Assembly: GCF_003589595.1 (NCBI RefSeq)
Contig: NW_020654748.1
Span: 6,796,779 to 6,860,778, forward strand
Source of the DNA: Hyposmocoma kahamanoa
Taxonomy: Eukaryota; Arthropoda; Insecta; Lepidoptera; Cosmopterigidae
Direction: 5' to 3'
Length of the DNA stretch: 64,000 bases
In this document: one piece after another, positions 34,150 to 46,012 of the stretch
How positions within the stretch are numbered: position 1 is the stretch's first letter
How the letters are laid out: every line of letters begins with the position of its first letter
Notes under the pieces: model-generated
Told to the model about the DNA's origin: nothing
Database searches by the model: none
What the model saw: only the letters and a program-made list of their open reading frames with translations
Program-made: the position numbers and the translations under genes

Positions 34150-35340
34150 CAACTAAATTTATTTTCTTTGAATGCTGTGTACAACAATCATCAGTTCAAA
34201 GCTAAAGTGTTTTAATATGAAATTATTGTCTTAAATATATAAATAAAAGGTAAATTTAATATAAAGTTCCAAAAATTCAATAAAATTTTAAACCATTTCA
34301 TTATATAATGTTGATAAGTCACTCAGTGTTAAATAATAAAACATCCCCACAATCTCTAAATTTATTGAGAGCACTCATAGGGTAGGTAGGTTGATAGAAA
34401 GGCTCCCTTGGTTAAGAGAGCAGTGCTTAAGAGCTATACGGAAACTGAAGGGAGCGAGAGAAAGAACCGATAAAGAGATCTCACGGTTAAATATTGAAAA
34501 GCTCTTTTGATCAGAATTTACGGCTAGTCGTACGCTTTCGTTAAGGTAAACTTACTACTGTATAATTTAACGAGGTTCCTTAACACGGATTATTTCTTAG
34601 TTTGGCACACAGTAACGTTGCACATTTATAGCATTGCTTTTTGTGGTGGCGAGGTGTGGACAATGACACAGAAAGACAGACACAGAAGCATTTAACATGT
34701 GGTGCTGTAGAACGGAGGGAATCAGTTGGACAGAAAGAAAACCAAGGAAGTGTTAAGTATGAAACAGGTAAATATAAGCTGGTTATAGACAATGGAGAAC
34801 CGATGGGGCAAGATGGGCATCTAATACTTCACGACACTTTTCTTAGAAAGGAAGATCGAAGGAAAGAGAGGAGAAAACCTAGATAAAGTTATTTCAGATA
34901 AGGGAAAAGTTAATGTCGTGTCGAATCAGGAACACAAAGTTATTCCACAGATAAAAGCCTACCGCTTAAATAAGCAATATCATAATATCTGATACTTATA
35001 CATCTATTGCACGATTATTTGTATAACAATAATGTTAGCATACAAAACAAAAGATCACATTTGCTTGTGACCAGAAAGACGCACACGTTATATCAACTGT
35101 CAGATAAGAATAACTCGAAGTCTAACTCAAAGCAACTAAACAAACATACAAAAAATATGACGGGGCTGTCTATCACTATACATATACTTAAACTAGTTAT
35201 ATGTTTACCTAAACTTCGGAACTTAAAAGGTAAGTTTTTTTATACTGGAGTGATACTAAACAGCAAGGTAAACTCAACGATTCTTGCTATACTAGGTCTA
35301 TGTACTACTACTTTTATAAATGGGATACTCATAATAAAGC
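34150..35340. other. Intron with no recognised feature
   Basis: AT-rich. The open frames at 34641 and 35007 (plus) have low-complexity Lys/Asn-rich composition and no supporting splice sites. Confidence 0.5.
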
Positions 35341-35359
35341 AAGTGAGATGAGCGCGATG

Positions 35360-35760
35360 AATGAGAGCGGTGGCTCGCCGCGTCGAACGTCACGTCTGAA
35401 CAATCACGTGGAGTGTGAAAGCATGGGCCGAGCGCCTTGCATGCCTTAAGCGCATGGAGCCATCGCACCTCGATTGTAAGGAATTAACATCGGAAGCTCG
35501 TGTTTAGATAATTTAGGGCGGGAGTCGCGCGTGACTGGTCGCGCGGTCGCGAGGCACTGGCGCGACGCCCCGGGCGCGACGTGTGACGTCAGCGCGTGCC
35601 CCCGCCCGCGCATGCGCCCCCGCTTTCCTCCAGCATACTCAAAAACTCTCCACGAGGGCCCTCCACCTCGAGACTTCAACTTCGCTTTGGGACTTAATCG
35701 ATTTTTGAGCTGCAGTTCCACGAGATCAAGTACTAGGTGAGGCGCCTTATGCAAGTGGAT
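35360..35760. promoter_or_regulatory. CpG-rich promoter-like island with CRE and NRF1 sites
   Basis: Sharp GC-rich block. It contains TGACGTCA (35584-35591), the palindromic NRF1-type site GCGCATGCGC (35608-35617), a CACGTG E-box (35405-35410) and CpG-dense runs. On the plus strand, ATCAAGTACTAG|GTGAGG (GT at 35736-35737) is a good donor and could end a non-coding first exon. On the minus strand no clear exon is visible. Direction of transcription undecided. Confidence 0.5.
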
Positions 35761-36229
35761 TTCAATGTTCCAATTTGAAATAATGCATTTTGACGTGGCT
35801 ACGAAATATTATTATGATTTATGATATTAGTTTCTACAAACATACCAATAACGACAACTAATTAAAGATGAGACTACCTGCTATATTCGCAAAGCGCGCT
35901 ACATGCTACATACTACATTTTTATAGTGCGCTATTTAAAATGATAAAATTATAGCAGCTCAAGATCATATGATACTGTAACTAATAGCAAGAAATGCAAA
36001 ATAGTTGACGCGTGTGAAGTTATAGCGTCTATATAATAATATAGGGAATAGGCTACGGGTTTTTTATGGTCAGGCTAGCCGCGTGATTGTCAGTTTACCA
36101 CCTACGTTTGCGTAATAAAAGTTTCTTTTATTTAACTATTAAATAAAAATAGGTATATGATAAATCAGTGAGCTCCTCTTCATACTTTAAAAGGTTTAGG
36201 GCTGTCTGTAAATGGTCTAATTTTATTAA

Positions 36230-36472
36230 CTGCCTCCGTGGCCGAACGGTTACGGGATCGGGTACGTATATATACGCCGGACTGCCACGCAGAGGTCCCA
36301 GGTTCGATTCCCGGGCCAGGAGAAATAGTTGTATGGCCTACATTTATTTCTCTCGTGAGTTTGGGTGTAATTTGTGATTGTTTATGTGTGTGTCCATGGC
36401 ACCCGCGACACAGGGTTTCCCTAGTGCGGGGCTATGTTGAGTGTGTGCGTTATTTATTTATTTATTTATTTT
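36230..36472 (+). mobile_element. SINE-B copy, full length (tRNA-derived)
   Basis: TGGCCGAACGGTTACGGGAT (A box) and CAGGTTCGATTCCCGGGCC (B box) form a tRNA-like head. Then CTCGTGAGTTTGGGTGTAAT, GTCCATGGCACCCGCGACAC, CTAGTGCGGGGCTATGTTGA and a (TTTA)n tail. About 28 bp extra lie between the boxes relative to other copies. It is a SINE, not a functional tRNA gene. Confidence 0.85.
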
Positions 36473-36656
36473 ATATAAATCTGTAACAAATTGCAAACAT
36501 AACTTAAAAGCGTATTTAGATGTTCATTGATTATGTTTAATTGGTTACTTTCATCCATTATGGTTACTCCTACATTTACTTACTATTACTACTTTCACAG
36601 TTCTTGCTCCTATACTACTTTTTTTTATAAATATCACAATAATCTATTATCTAAAC

Positions 36657-37066
36657 CAGGGTTTCTTAACCTTTGTCTAGTATATATCTCTCTTAAAATT
36701 TGAAAAGCCTACAGCCCCTTTCCGAAAAGATGAAGAAGAACTTCTTGCTTGAAGAAGGATAAACCTACTCAGGTTTATGTTGTAACGCTAAATTTAGATT
36801 AACAAGTATTCTTTTTATATAATTTTTAATAATAAATAAAATAAGAAAGGCTCGCGGGTTACATTGACGCTTGCTCCTAATGGATAGCATAGCCGTCAAA
36901 GGGCGCGAAAATTAAACAAGATCACATGCATTGCACCTATTTACTCACAACACATTGTATACCATTTTTTATATTAATGCAACATGTCAGGTAGGTTCGT
37001 CATGAACATCCGGCGTTCATTACACGGACCCCTTAGGGTCCATGGACCACAGGTTAAGAGACCCTG
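36657..37066. mobile_element. 410-bp hAT MITE with perfect 8-bp duplication
   Basis: Ends CAGGGTTTCTTAACCTTTG and, complementary, CAGGGTCTCTTAACCTGTGG. Flanked by ATCTAAAC on both sides (36649-36656, 37067-37074). Termini and duplication length are diagnostic for hAT. No coding capacity. Confidence 0.9.
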
Positions 37067-37249
37067 ATCTAAACGAACACACTTATAAAACGTATTTGAA
37101 TTATATTTCACGAACAATTATTTAGTATTTTAAATAACTTAATTAGCGTAATTAATCTCAACATTTTCGCTTCAACAAGCAAAATTTTGCTATCATCAGT
37201 TTACAATCGTTCTAAAACCTGTAAAAACCGCTAAACCGCAACTAAAACA

Positions 37250-37410
37250 TTGTTTCCATAGCAATAGCGCATAGCGTCACCAAGCGCGAAATATAGCATC
37301 AATAAACCAATGAACATTTCGCGTTTCGCACCAAATGTTAACGTATATAATATAGCAGCGTAATCAAGCGCAAAATATAGCACCAAACGTTAAGTGCTAA
37401 AAATACTGTT
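37250..37410 (+). repeat. Degenerate tandem motif
   Basis: CACCAAGCGCGAAATATAGC and ATCAAGCGCAAAATATAGCA, each followed by a TCAATAAACC/CCAAACGTTAA block, lie about 100 bp apart. Origin unknown. Confidence 0.4.
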
Positions 37411-39054
37411 TAAAAAGATTATACGCTATAATTTGTTTTAACCAGCGACCAAGCTATAATTATATTCAGATAGAAGACACCGCCATATATTAAATATTAA
37501 GTGAGATGCTATCGTAATGATAAATAAGTATTACTTTGCTTGTTATGCTACTAGAAATAGATTGATAGCCATCGACGTAACGTTGTAAAATTATGTCGCT
37601 AGATGGCACGTGTTTCAATTAACTAACCGTACTCCAATACAAAGTGAAAGAAAAGTACGTAAAAATTTTAGTAGCTTTTCCTTTCAAATAAAATTGCTAT
37701 TGTTATTTTATAATTTAACGTTACAATTTGAGCTGTGTATTATATTAACCACCTCTACAACTAATATTTACAATACAGTAGTTGGTAAATAACATCATAC
37801 TGAATAAATTAAACAACTAAATAAAACAAATTATAAAACAATACTTTATAGATGTCATTGCACTGCCAGTGGGTCGCGTGCTCGAGCTACGAAAACGAGT
37901 GCTACGCGCTACGCGCTTCTACACACGTTGCCGGTTAAAATATTTCCTGTTTTGATGATTTGGTTACAATAAAATATTTCCCATTTTAATGATTTGGTTA
38001 TAAAACAGACGTATAAAGAATTTTATTAATTCAAATCGTAAATTAGAGGAGAATCAGTGCTTGTAGCTCAGTATTAACAAACTAGGTATGTGAAATCAAA
38101 CAATCGCAGGCGTTTAATTAACACCCCCGTACAGTGAGCAGGTGAATATTACACGCACCGGTGGCCTTTCTCTAATTTATTACGTCACCGCACCTCCGAC
38201 GATAAGCGGGTTTACTGAGATAAATTAATGCTATATACACATCCCTTTCATGAGGATTTACCAGACGCCGATACACCCACGTAGGAACTATGTAAAAATA
38301 ATAATCATTATATGTGCTTATTTTTGCAGGAATTTTTAACAAGTGCATAGAATGGTAGATGACCAAAATTTCAGCTGGTGACCATGTACTAGCAAACAAG
38401 TGCCTTAAAAGAAATTGCTACAATTAATAGTTACTTTTGATACAAGTGCGGAAAGTTAGTAATACATTTGCGAAAAAACTACATTGAAAGTAAAATAAAA
38501 CAGTATTTTAAAAAAAACTCGTTTTATTTCTTTATCTGTTAAAAATTCAGAGTACAATGGCAACTGTTGCCAGTATTCAGCCACATTAAAATTACTATTC
38601 TAGTGGCGTGGCGCGCAGCGGTCTCGCGTAATACTCACCTCCTGTCATTGTCAATACTCAATCAGACATCTTTATGGAAAAAACTTTGGTATTTTTAAAT
38701 GTAACTCGTTGTTTTATAAAACACCTATACAATTTAAACAAATGAGATGTTTGTATGTAAATATAAGTTTTAATGACGAATGACTTACGTCACAACATAC
38801 ACAAACATTAAATAAATATACAACCTCTTTAGTTCTATGTTTAAGATTTGAAACAATAGTAAATTTAAAAAAAATGGAGAATAAAAAAGCACTAATGCGA
38901 AAAATCCAACTTTCGGCACGATTTGTGGTACGAAAAATACCACGTTTTGAGCAACTGTATTAAAAATACCTAAAACGAATGTTCATATTAAGCAAAAGGT
39001 TTTAAATGGAGGGACCATTCCTGACCAACTAGCATTAAATATTTTTTTATCGAC

Positions 39055-39290
39055 TTCTATTACAAAAAGGAGGAGGTTCTCAATTCCACTGTACGTTTAT
39101 TTGTGAGCATGTTACGCGGTTATTCCGACATTTATTAAATTGATACTTCAGTAGTGGACCCATGTAAAATTGAAAAAAAAAAAAAAATATTCTACGTCGA
39201 AGGGTGGAAAATTAGGCGATGTCGGATTTACTGAATTTCACCCGCTCTCCATTAATAGATTTTAATAAAACTTGGAACAAAGGTTGTTTT
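39055..39290 (-). mobile_element. MITE-E copy, inverted and diverged
   Basis: AAAAAGGAGGAGGTTCTCAA at the left is the complement of the right end; AATAAAACTTGG-like sequence near 39268 is the other side. The family's CCGACCTC terminus is lost. Confidence 0.55.
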
Positions 39291-39308
39291 TATATAATAT
39301 CTAAAGCT

Positions 39309-39481
39309 ACACGCCTGTCCATAACAGTTGCAGTGTCACTCAGAGCTTTAAATCGCTAAGATCTGCCACTGCCACTGCGCCCGTCACCCCGAGACATAAG
39401 TTGACAAGTCCCGTGTGCATGTAATTTCACCAGCACCCTTAATCTTCAAAACCGGAACACAGTAATGCTGACATTACTGAT
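39309..39481 (-). mobile_element. SINE-A copy, 3' truncated
   Basis: CCTGTCCATAACAGTTGCAG through AGTAATGCTGACATTACTG; directly follows the MITE-E copy. Confidence 0.7.
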
Positions 39482-40189
39482 TATACGACACATACACGAC
39501 AATTATAGGAACATATATTTGCTTTTGAAAGCTGAATAAGAACTAATTAAATACCTTATTTAGTTACGGCAAAAGTTGCAGATACGGTTTTTAGTAACCA
39601 AAGGGACGATATTTTACTATACAAGTTTACTACTGTGTAAAGTACACTAATATAGTACATTATACAAGACAGTGTACCACATAATCCTTGGAAGAATTTT
39701 TTTTGTACGGAAGTAAAATTTTTTACGTGGGACTTTTTGTTTATAGTCTATGATAGTGATTACGATCGCAAATTGAATATTAAAAACAGGATTATAAATT
39801 TATATTCACAGAATTTAGACTTTGGAGCACAGAATTCATAATTATGGTAACATTTTTAGACGAAAGTTGACCAAAAGAATTAAATTAAAACCTGCGTGGA
39901 TAAATGTCCGTCTTTGTTACACCAGTTTTCAAGCCAAAATTATGATTCATTGTCATACTTTTTTTAAAAGTAAACATTTCATTTTAAATTGCAGCGGGAT
40001 TAAAAACATTTCGGACGAGGATTATTATTCTATGAAAAGTAGCTTTGTTATATTTCGGTAAGATTCTGCGATATTCGTTATTTTTAACGGTAATTGTGTA
40101 AAGGAGTTTTACAAACATTACTATTACAAGTATAGATTCTGTAGACACACACGCCTACCATTCCGAAGATCTAAGAGAAGCAGAGATAG

Positions 40190-40312
40190 TGGTAGTAGAA
40201 CTACTTGTGAAAGAGTTCGTCCAGGGATGTACTGCTCCCTTACCTATGCCTGCTGCCAAACAGTAATGTGAGCAATATTGCATTCAGGATGACGGGTCCA
40301 GTATCAGTGACA
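40190..40312 (+). mobile_element. SINE-A head fragment
   Basis: AGTAGAACTACTTGTGAAAG, AGTTCGTCCAGGGATGTACT, CAAACAGTAATGTGAGCAAT, then a deletion to GATGACGGG. Confidence 0.65.
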
Positions 40313-40730
40313 GTTTGAGCGCACTGCAATTACATCAGTCAATGATAGTTCCAAAGGATTTATCATATAAACTGTTTTGTTTCTAAATGAATTTTCAAAT
40401 TTTCAAAGCAAAATTTATAATTTATCTACATAATTATGACTGGGACAAACAACATCACAGATATTGGATTCGCATGTAAATCTGTTGGTTTTCGTCAATG
40501 GTTTTCGCCATAAAATTTACACTATGAATTTAATAATATAAATCACATAGAGGTCACTGCATGAGTTCATTGTTACTGGCCGTAATTGCTGCTCATAAAT
40601 ATATACATTTTTTTTTTATTGGTTTCGGCAACAAAGCCCTCAACCTAAACTAGTTTTTAAATTAAATAATAAATTACACAAGGAAAGACTTAAATAACAA
40701 AAGTACGTATGCACAAACCAAATTACACTG

Positions 40731-40903
40731 TCGAGTTCTTAGGTTTTCGCGATTGTTACACATAGGAAATGAAACTATTTTTCCGGATTTAAATTGCGTA
40801 TATTTGTTTTTTCAAACAAACCGACGTTTCGGGCCCTTTACAGGTCCCATGGTCACGGTTGACTGTCAAAGTAATTTAAATCCGGAAAAATAGTTTCATT
40901 TCC
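40731..40903 (-). mobile_element. Penelope-like short foldback element, copy 1
   Basis: On the minus strand it reads CATGGGACCTGTAAAGGG, CCCGAAACGTCGGTTTG, AACAAATATACGC, then ATCCGGAAAAATAGTTTCAT and GTGTAACAATCGCGAAAACC. A short inverted arm (AATTTAAATCCGGAAAAATA on the plus strand, 40873-40892) closes it. CCAAATTACACTG (40718-40730) is repeated right after (40902-40914), an 11-13 bp target duplication (the two Cs may belong to the element). CCCGAAACGTC resembles the 3' half of hammerhead ribozymes carried by Penelope-like elements. Confidence 0.6.
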
Positions 40904-41104
40904 AAATTACACTGAATGAACTAAAAAAAACAAATATTAAAATTATAATTATAACTGTATAATTCCAAATGCTTCAAAACTCTCTGGGAAATTGACAATA
41001 TTTTTAAGGGATTAAATTGCGCTATGAACAATAAACGTTGTAAATTAAAATTAGCATAAACAAACAAAATCTAAATCACAGAAACTACTGTTACGAAATG
41101 TATG

Positions 41105-41284
41105 TGTTGGTGAAATTATAGGCGCATAGGACTTGTCAACTTATGTCTCAGGGTGACGGGCGCAGTGGCAGTGCCCCTCAGATCTTTGCGTTGTGGTATT
41201 ACAACTGCAATAGAATAGCGTATCGCTTACCACCAAGCGCACGAGTTGTTCGTTTCGTCACGTGGTATCATAATAAAAAAAAAA
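41105..41284 (+). mobile_element. SINE-A copy, 5' truncated
   Basis: TGTTGGTGAAATTATAGGCG through CGTGGTATCATAATAAAAAA. Confidence 0.75.
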
Positions 41285-41797
41285 CAACAAGCACAAGATG
41301 GATTGGATGTTAATTTATTTAAATGCTGAAAATCAATTTTTTCAAATCAAGCCTTGGTTGAGGGTATTAGCCGAATCTCAACCAACCATGACATTTCTAG
41401 AACTGTGTAGGCATCATAAATATATTCTTTAATTCGAAATTCAAAGTAACGTTTAGTTTATTTATTTTACACTAGTTGTACCCGGCAATGCCACTAAAAC
41501 AAAAGATAGTCACGTGGTGCAGCCGCGTGTGTATTTTAAAATGTTATTCTTTAGAACCTTGTCCGGGCGTGGGGGCAACAACTTACGAAACTTTTGTCAC
41601 AATGGAATGAATAATATTGAAAGGCATACCGAACAATTAATATTAATTTTTATATGTGAAGCCATTCAATATTCATAATGTACGATTTTTAGCACAGACA
41701 ACATTAAAAGCTACATTTAAGTTATATCCTTGTTATATCAATAAGTGACATTCAATAAAATTTAAAAAAAGACGTTAAGAGTCCATACTACCTTATC

Positions 41798-42910
41798 TCG
41801 AATTCAAATTTTTCTCGTACTAATACGATTCATTTTGCTTGGTTGGAGCAGACACGGGACACTAGCTTAATTTCAGATTTTTTTTACAAACGAAATTTAA
41901 GCCATTTGGAAAATGTGTATCGTATTGGTAGCATATGTGTTCTATTCGGTTCAGTTGATATAAAAAAAAATCATTGGTATATGTAATTTACCTATTGAAT
42001 ACAGCGGTTTTCACGTAGAATTTCGAGGTAAGTCTGTTTTTTTTCTATCGTGAAAAGTTTTAGGAATCGTGTTTTCACACTGTATATATATATCCTCAAT
42101 TTTACTATATATTTTTACCAAAGTGATTGATTCAACACTTCTACTGTTATGCGGAATCAACCTGAGTCATATGATATATTACGAAACATGTAACGCCTTT
42201 AAGGACAAGCTTTTTCTTACCGGCTTAAGCCGACTCCGTGTTAAACAGTGTGTTTTGAGTTATTTTGTGATACCAAATTACGGGACGAATAAGTCGTGCC
42301 TCTTGTTGTAAGTGCCACGCGTACTCATAACAGTTGCAGTGTCACTCACAGCTTCGACGCTACCTCAATTCGAATTGAAATTATTTTCGTACTGAATCGC
42401 GGGTCGAACGGCAGGAACACTGGCTTTACTTCAGAATTTATTATTTTACAAACGAAATTAAAGCCATTTCAAAAATGTATATCGTATTCTATACGTGTTC
42501 TATTTAGTTCCCTTGGCATAAAAAAAAATTGGTATACGTAAATACCCAACGAATAGAACGGTTTTGTTGTAAAATTTCGAATTAGGCTTGTGTTATTTTT
42601 CTATCGTGAAAAGTTTTAGGAATCGTGTTTTCACACTGTATATATATATATCCTCAATTTTACTATATATTTTTTCCAAAGTGATTGATTCAACACTTCT
42701 ACTGTTATGCGGAATCAACCTGAGTCATATGATATATTACGAAACATGTAACGCCTTTAAGGACAAGCTTTTTCTTACCAGCTTAAGCCGACTCCGTGTT
42801 ATACAGTGTGTTTTGAGTTATTTTGTGATACCAAACGACGGGACGAATAAGTCGTGCATGGTGTTAAGCTATACGCCTATACATGACAATTGCAGTGCTA
42901 CTCAGAGCTT
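41798..42910 (+). repeat. Tandem duplication, two units of about 560 bp
   Basis: Unit 1 (about 41798-42356) and unit 2 (about 42366-42910) share, in order, ACAAACGAAATT-AAGCCATTT, GTGAAAAGTTTTAGGAATCG, GTGATTGATTCAACACTTCT, GAAACATGTAACGCCTTTAA, GACTCCGTGTTA and a SINE-A tail. The right parts (42050-42285 vs 42605-42840) are nearly identical, while the left parts have more differences. This is a segmental tandem duplication; it creates two near-identical spurious open frames. Confidence 0.8.
42262..42360 (-). mobile_element. SINE-A tail fragment in unit 1
   Basis: GTGATACCAAATTACGGGAC through CAGTTGCAGTGTCACTCA, cut by the duplication boundary. Confidence 0.65.
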
Positions 42911-43066
42911 TAAATCGCAAAGAGCTGAAGGGCAGTGCCACTGCGCTCGTCAACCTGAGACATAAGTTGATAAGTCACAGTCTGTAGTTTCACCAGCACC
43001 TTTATCCTACAAAACTGGATTGCAATAATACTCATATGCTGGCGGCTGAAATAGGTAAGGACTTCT
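42823..43066 (-). mobile_element. SINE-A copy in unit 2
   Basis: GTGATACCAAACGACGGGAC through TGGCGGCTGAAATAGGTAAG; more complete than its partner in unit 1, so the duplication probably copied an existing SINE and lost part of one copy. Confidence 0.7.
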
Positions 43067-43991
43067 TAATATGTGTATGAAAAGTTTATATATTGTTCAT
43101 ATTACTCTTTGAAGGCGTGTACAGTTCCTAACCTGCATTCAGGCAGGCCAGTGGAATAAAACTATCTTTGTGTACCCAGCAATCGGTATACATTTGCCAA
43201 AATATGGGTCTATTCCAAAATTTTACTTTTAGGGTAAATGCTATGGCTATGCTTACCTTCCATTAGTAATATAAATCTACGCATTGTGTGGTTGATTTTA
43301 TTAAGTCCTTATTTTTTAAACGATACGGAATCGTATCAAACCGTGAAACAAGAAATTCAATTTTTCAGTTGAAAGATAATAATATAAGAGATGAAGGAAG
43401 TACAGAAATATAGCCATTTCATTACACGCTCTTTCTTATTTATGACTAAAGCTCGGCATTATTTACTGTTCCGTAGAGATTCCTTTGTCTAGACAGAAGA
43501 ACCCAAACTGTAGTCTGCTTTTTCTATCAACATGGAACGTAATTTAGAGTCATAGTATTATACAAACTCCATATACTATCAATGTACGATATTTCAGATA
43601 ACGCACTATTATTGGGGTTAGTACTTGTACAGTCAGCTTCAATACGCTGAGCGAATAGGAAATCTTCATTTACATTATGTATGTATTTCTAGGGTTCTTT
43701 TTATTATTTGTGTGAATAGTTCGTGTTTTATTTAAAATAAAAAATTATGTCTTCTTTGCTTTGTTTGTGTTTTTGTTTGGAAATTATTTATTTATATGTT
43801 ACGTTGAATGTTTCGTTTTTGTTCTGTTTGTTTCGTTTTCTTTTTTTTCTTCTGCGATGTCATTGTGAACAAATATTTTTTTTAGTTTATAGACCAAAAT
43901 GCAGAAAAAATGCTTACACTAATTACAAGCTTCGCTCACAAAAGCCCTTCCGTTGCCCTTGTCCTAGCTGTATTTTCTTTCTTTCTTTCTA

Positions 43992-44254
43992 TATAATACG
44001 CGCCGACGACGCCCCGCCCGTGTACGCGCCGTAAACGCGTTATATCTGCGCGTATACGCGCCGTAAACTGTTGTAAACGCGCGTATGTATCGAGCCTTTT
44101 GATATAAGATAGTTTTAATTTTAGTTTTGTTTGTTAATTCCAGTTAATTTTTTAAATGGAGCAGCTACATATAAGCTTCTTGCTGCGCGCGTTTGAATCG
44201 ATTCACGCAGATGACGCGCGTTTACGGCACGTATAAAATACGCCGTGTGTATAG
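43992..44254. mobile_element. CpG-palindrome-rich MITE-like segment
   Basis: CGCGCCGTAAACGCG motifs at 44020-44085 are mirrored by CGCGCGTTTACGGCAC near 44215; ATACGCGCCG and TACGCCGTGT lie at the edges. Inverted-repeat architecture, 100-bp AT-rich centre. No duplication found. Confidence 0.4.
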
Positions 44255-44256
44255 GG

Positions 44257-44490
44257 TCTTACCAATTTCTGCCGCCAAGCGGTAATGTGAACATTACTGT
44301 GTTCCGGTATTGAAGGGTACTGGTGAAATTACAGTCACATGGAACTTGTCAACTTATGTCGGGTGACAGACGCATTAGCAGTGCCCCTCAGATCTTTGCG
44401 ATTTAAAGCTCTGAGTGGCGCTGCTACTGCTATGTGGTTTACCACCGGGCGCACGACTTGTTCGTCCCGGCACTTGGTATTATAAAAAAA
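44257..44490 (+). mobile_element. SINE-A copy, lacking the head
   Basis: TACCAATTTCTGCCGCCAAG through TGGTATTATAAAAAAAC. Confidence 0.75.
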
Positions 44491-44992
44491 CTTTGTACGA
44501 GGTGAGGTTTTGATTTTAGCTAAAATTCGTTTGAAACAATTGCACTTCTAAATTAAAAATATTTGGGAAACACAAGACCAAGGAAAACTAACATTCAGTC
44601 AAAATGAACAAATGCGAAAATTCTATTTTGTTATTTATTACATATTCATTAATTCCGGGTTTCGTGTACCTTAGACTTTAAATATTATGCTGAATGTCAG
44701 CTCACTTTGTTCATGTTGAATTTGTTGTTTGAAATCAATAATTTTGAATTTATAAATAGACATATAACAAAATAAGTATAGTTTCTCTGTGTCCAGCCAA
44801 ATATTAGGCTCAAGTGCTCTTTAACGGACAAAATTAGTTGTAATAGGTTTTATAATAATATGAGAAGCGCGTGCATGCATGGATTTAAAAAGTCAGCCAG
44901 TAATGTAAACGCGGTGATAGTCATTTATTTATTTTAATGATAATAGTTGTAAAATGTAACTAGATGTCAAAATAATAATTATTTGAATAACG

Positions 44993-45416
44993 GGTTCTTA
45001 GGTTTTCGTGATTGTTACACATAGGAAATAAAACTATTTTTCCGGATTTAAATCGCGTATATTTGTTTTTTCAAACAAACCGACGTTTCGGGCCCTTTAC
45101 AGGTCCCATGGTCACGGTTTTAATAAATAATTAAACTTAATAAAAATTCATTCAATAAAATAATTTGTAAAACTTAATGTAGCGTAAATTGGAATGTTTT
45201 CTTTGTAAAATTAAAAATAAGGTATTTAATTAATAACTATTGTAACTATAGTGGAAAAAATAGGGTGGTTTGCATTAATATTAGACATAACTGGTTGAAG
45301 ACTGTACCACCACAGTCAACCGTGACCATGGGACCTTACAAGGGCCCGAAACGTCGGTTTGTTTGAAAAAACAAATATACGCGATTTAAATCCGGAAAAA
45401 TAGGTTCATTTCCTAT
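44993..45416 (-). mobile_element. Penelope-like foldback element, copy 2, long arms
   Basis: Two inverted arms of about 110 bp (44996-45118 and 45310-45416) enclose about 190 bp of AT-rich sequence. Each arm has a GGGCCCGAAACGTCGG core next to a CCATGGGACC block. ATTTGAATAACG flanks the element on both sides (44981-44992 and 45417-45428), a perfect 12-bp duplication. Same orientation as copy 1. Duplications of this length and inverted partial ends fit Penelope-like retroelements better than cut-and-paste MITEs. Confidence 0.65.
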
Positions 45417-45465
45417 ATTTGAATAACGTGAAAATAAACATACAAATGTTAATAATTACAACTTA

Positions 45466-45736
45466 AAAAAAACTAACCTCAAGAGTTTGTGGAATGACAT
45501 CTATTTGCCGAGTTTTATTGAAATCGGTTAACGGAAATTGAGTGAACTGCAACTTACAGGATACATTTGCCAACCTTAAAGGTGGAATGCTTTCTTCAAA
45601 TTAGAATGGGCCCTCAACTGAGATACCCTCATTCCTACAAGAAAAAGTATCGTCGAAATCGGTTCACATATGTCGAAGTGATCACGTAACGCTTACACAC
45701 AAAACACTCCTTTTCTTGTAATCGGTTAAAAATTAG
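45466..45736 (+). mobile_element. MITE-E copy, full length
   Basis: AAAAAAACTAACCTCAAGAG through CTCCTTTTCTTGTAATCGGT. More diverged than the 29.5-kb copy. Confidence 0.7.
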
Positions 45737-46012
45737 ACAATAAAATTAGGAATATGTCATTTAAAAACTCGAACACTACATAGTATGTACATTTGCTGAT
45801 TTTTAAATAGCGTAAGGTTATATTATATTATATTATCTTAGTACTTTCAGTAAACTATAGTAAATTTTTATACATTTTATAAAACAACGCCCTTTTTGTT
45901 AAATTTGTTATTTTAATATTCATTTATCGTACAGGCAATTATAATGGTTTAAGTGTAGATAGATCTTTTAATAATAATCAGGATTATTCAAACAAAGGCA
46001 CATAGAAAAAAA

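Noticed and set aside
35007..35351. 114-codon plus-strand frame
   Set aside because: AT-rich, Lys/Asn/Ser-rich, no splice or start context; consistent with chance.
36230..36330. tRNA gene
   Set aside because: A and B boxes are present, but the sequence continues into a repeated body with a TTTA tail and recurs in inverted copies, so it is a SINE head.
42069..42965. Two near-identical open frames sharing over 60 residues
   Set aside because: Their similarity comes from the tandem DNA duplication; the second runs into SINE-A sequence, so this is not a gene pair.
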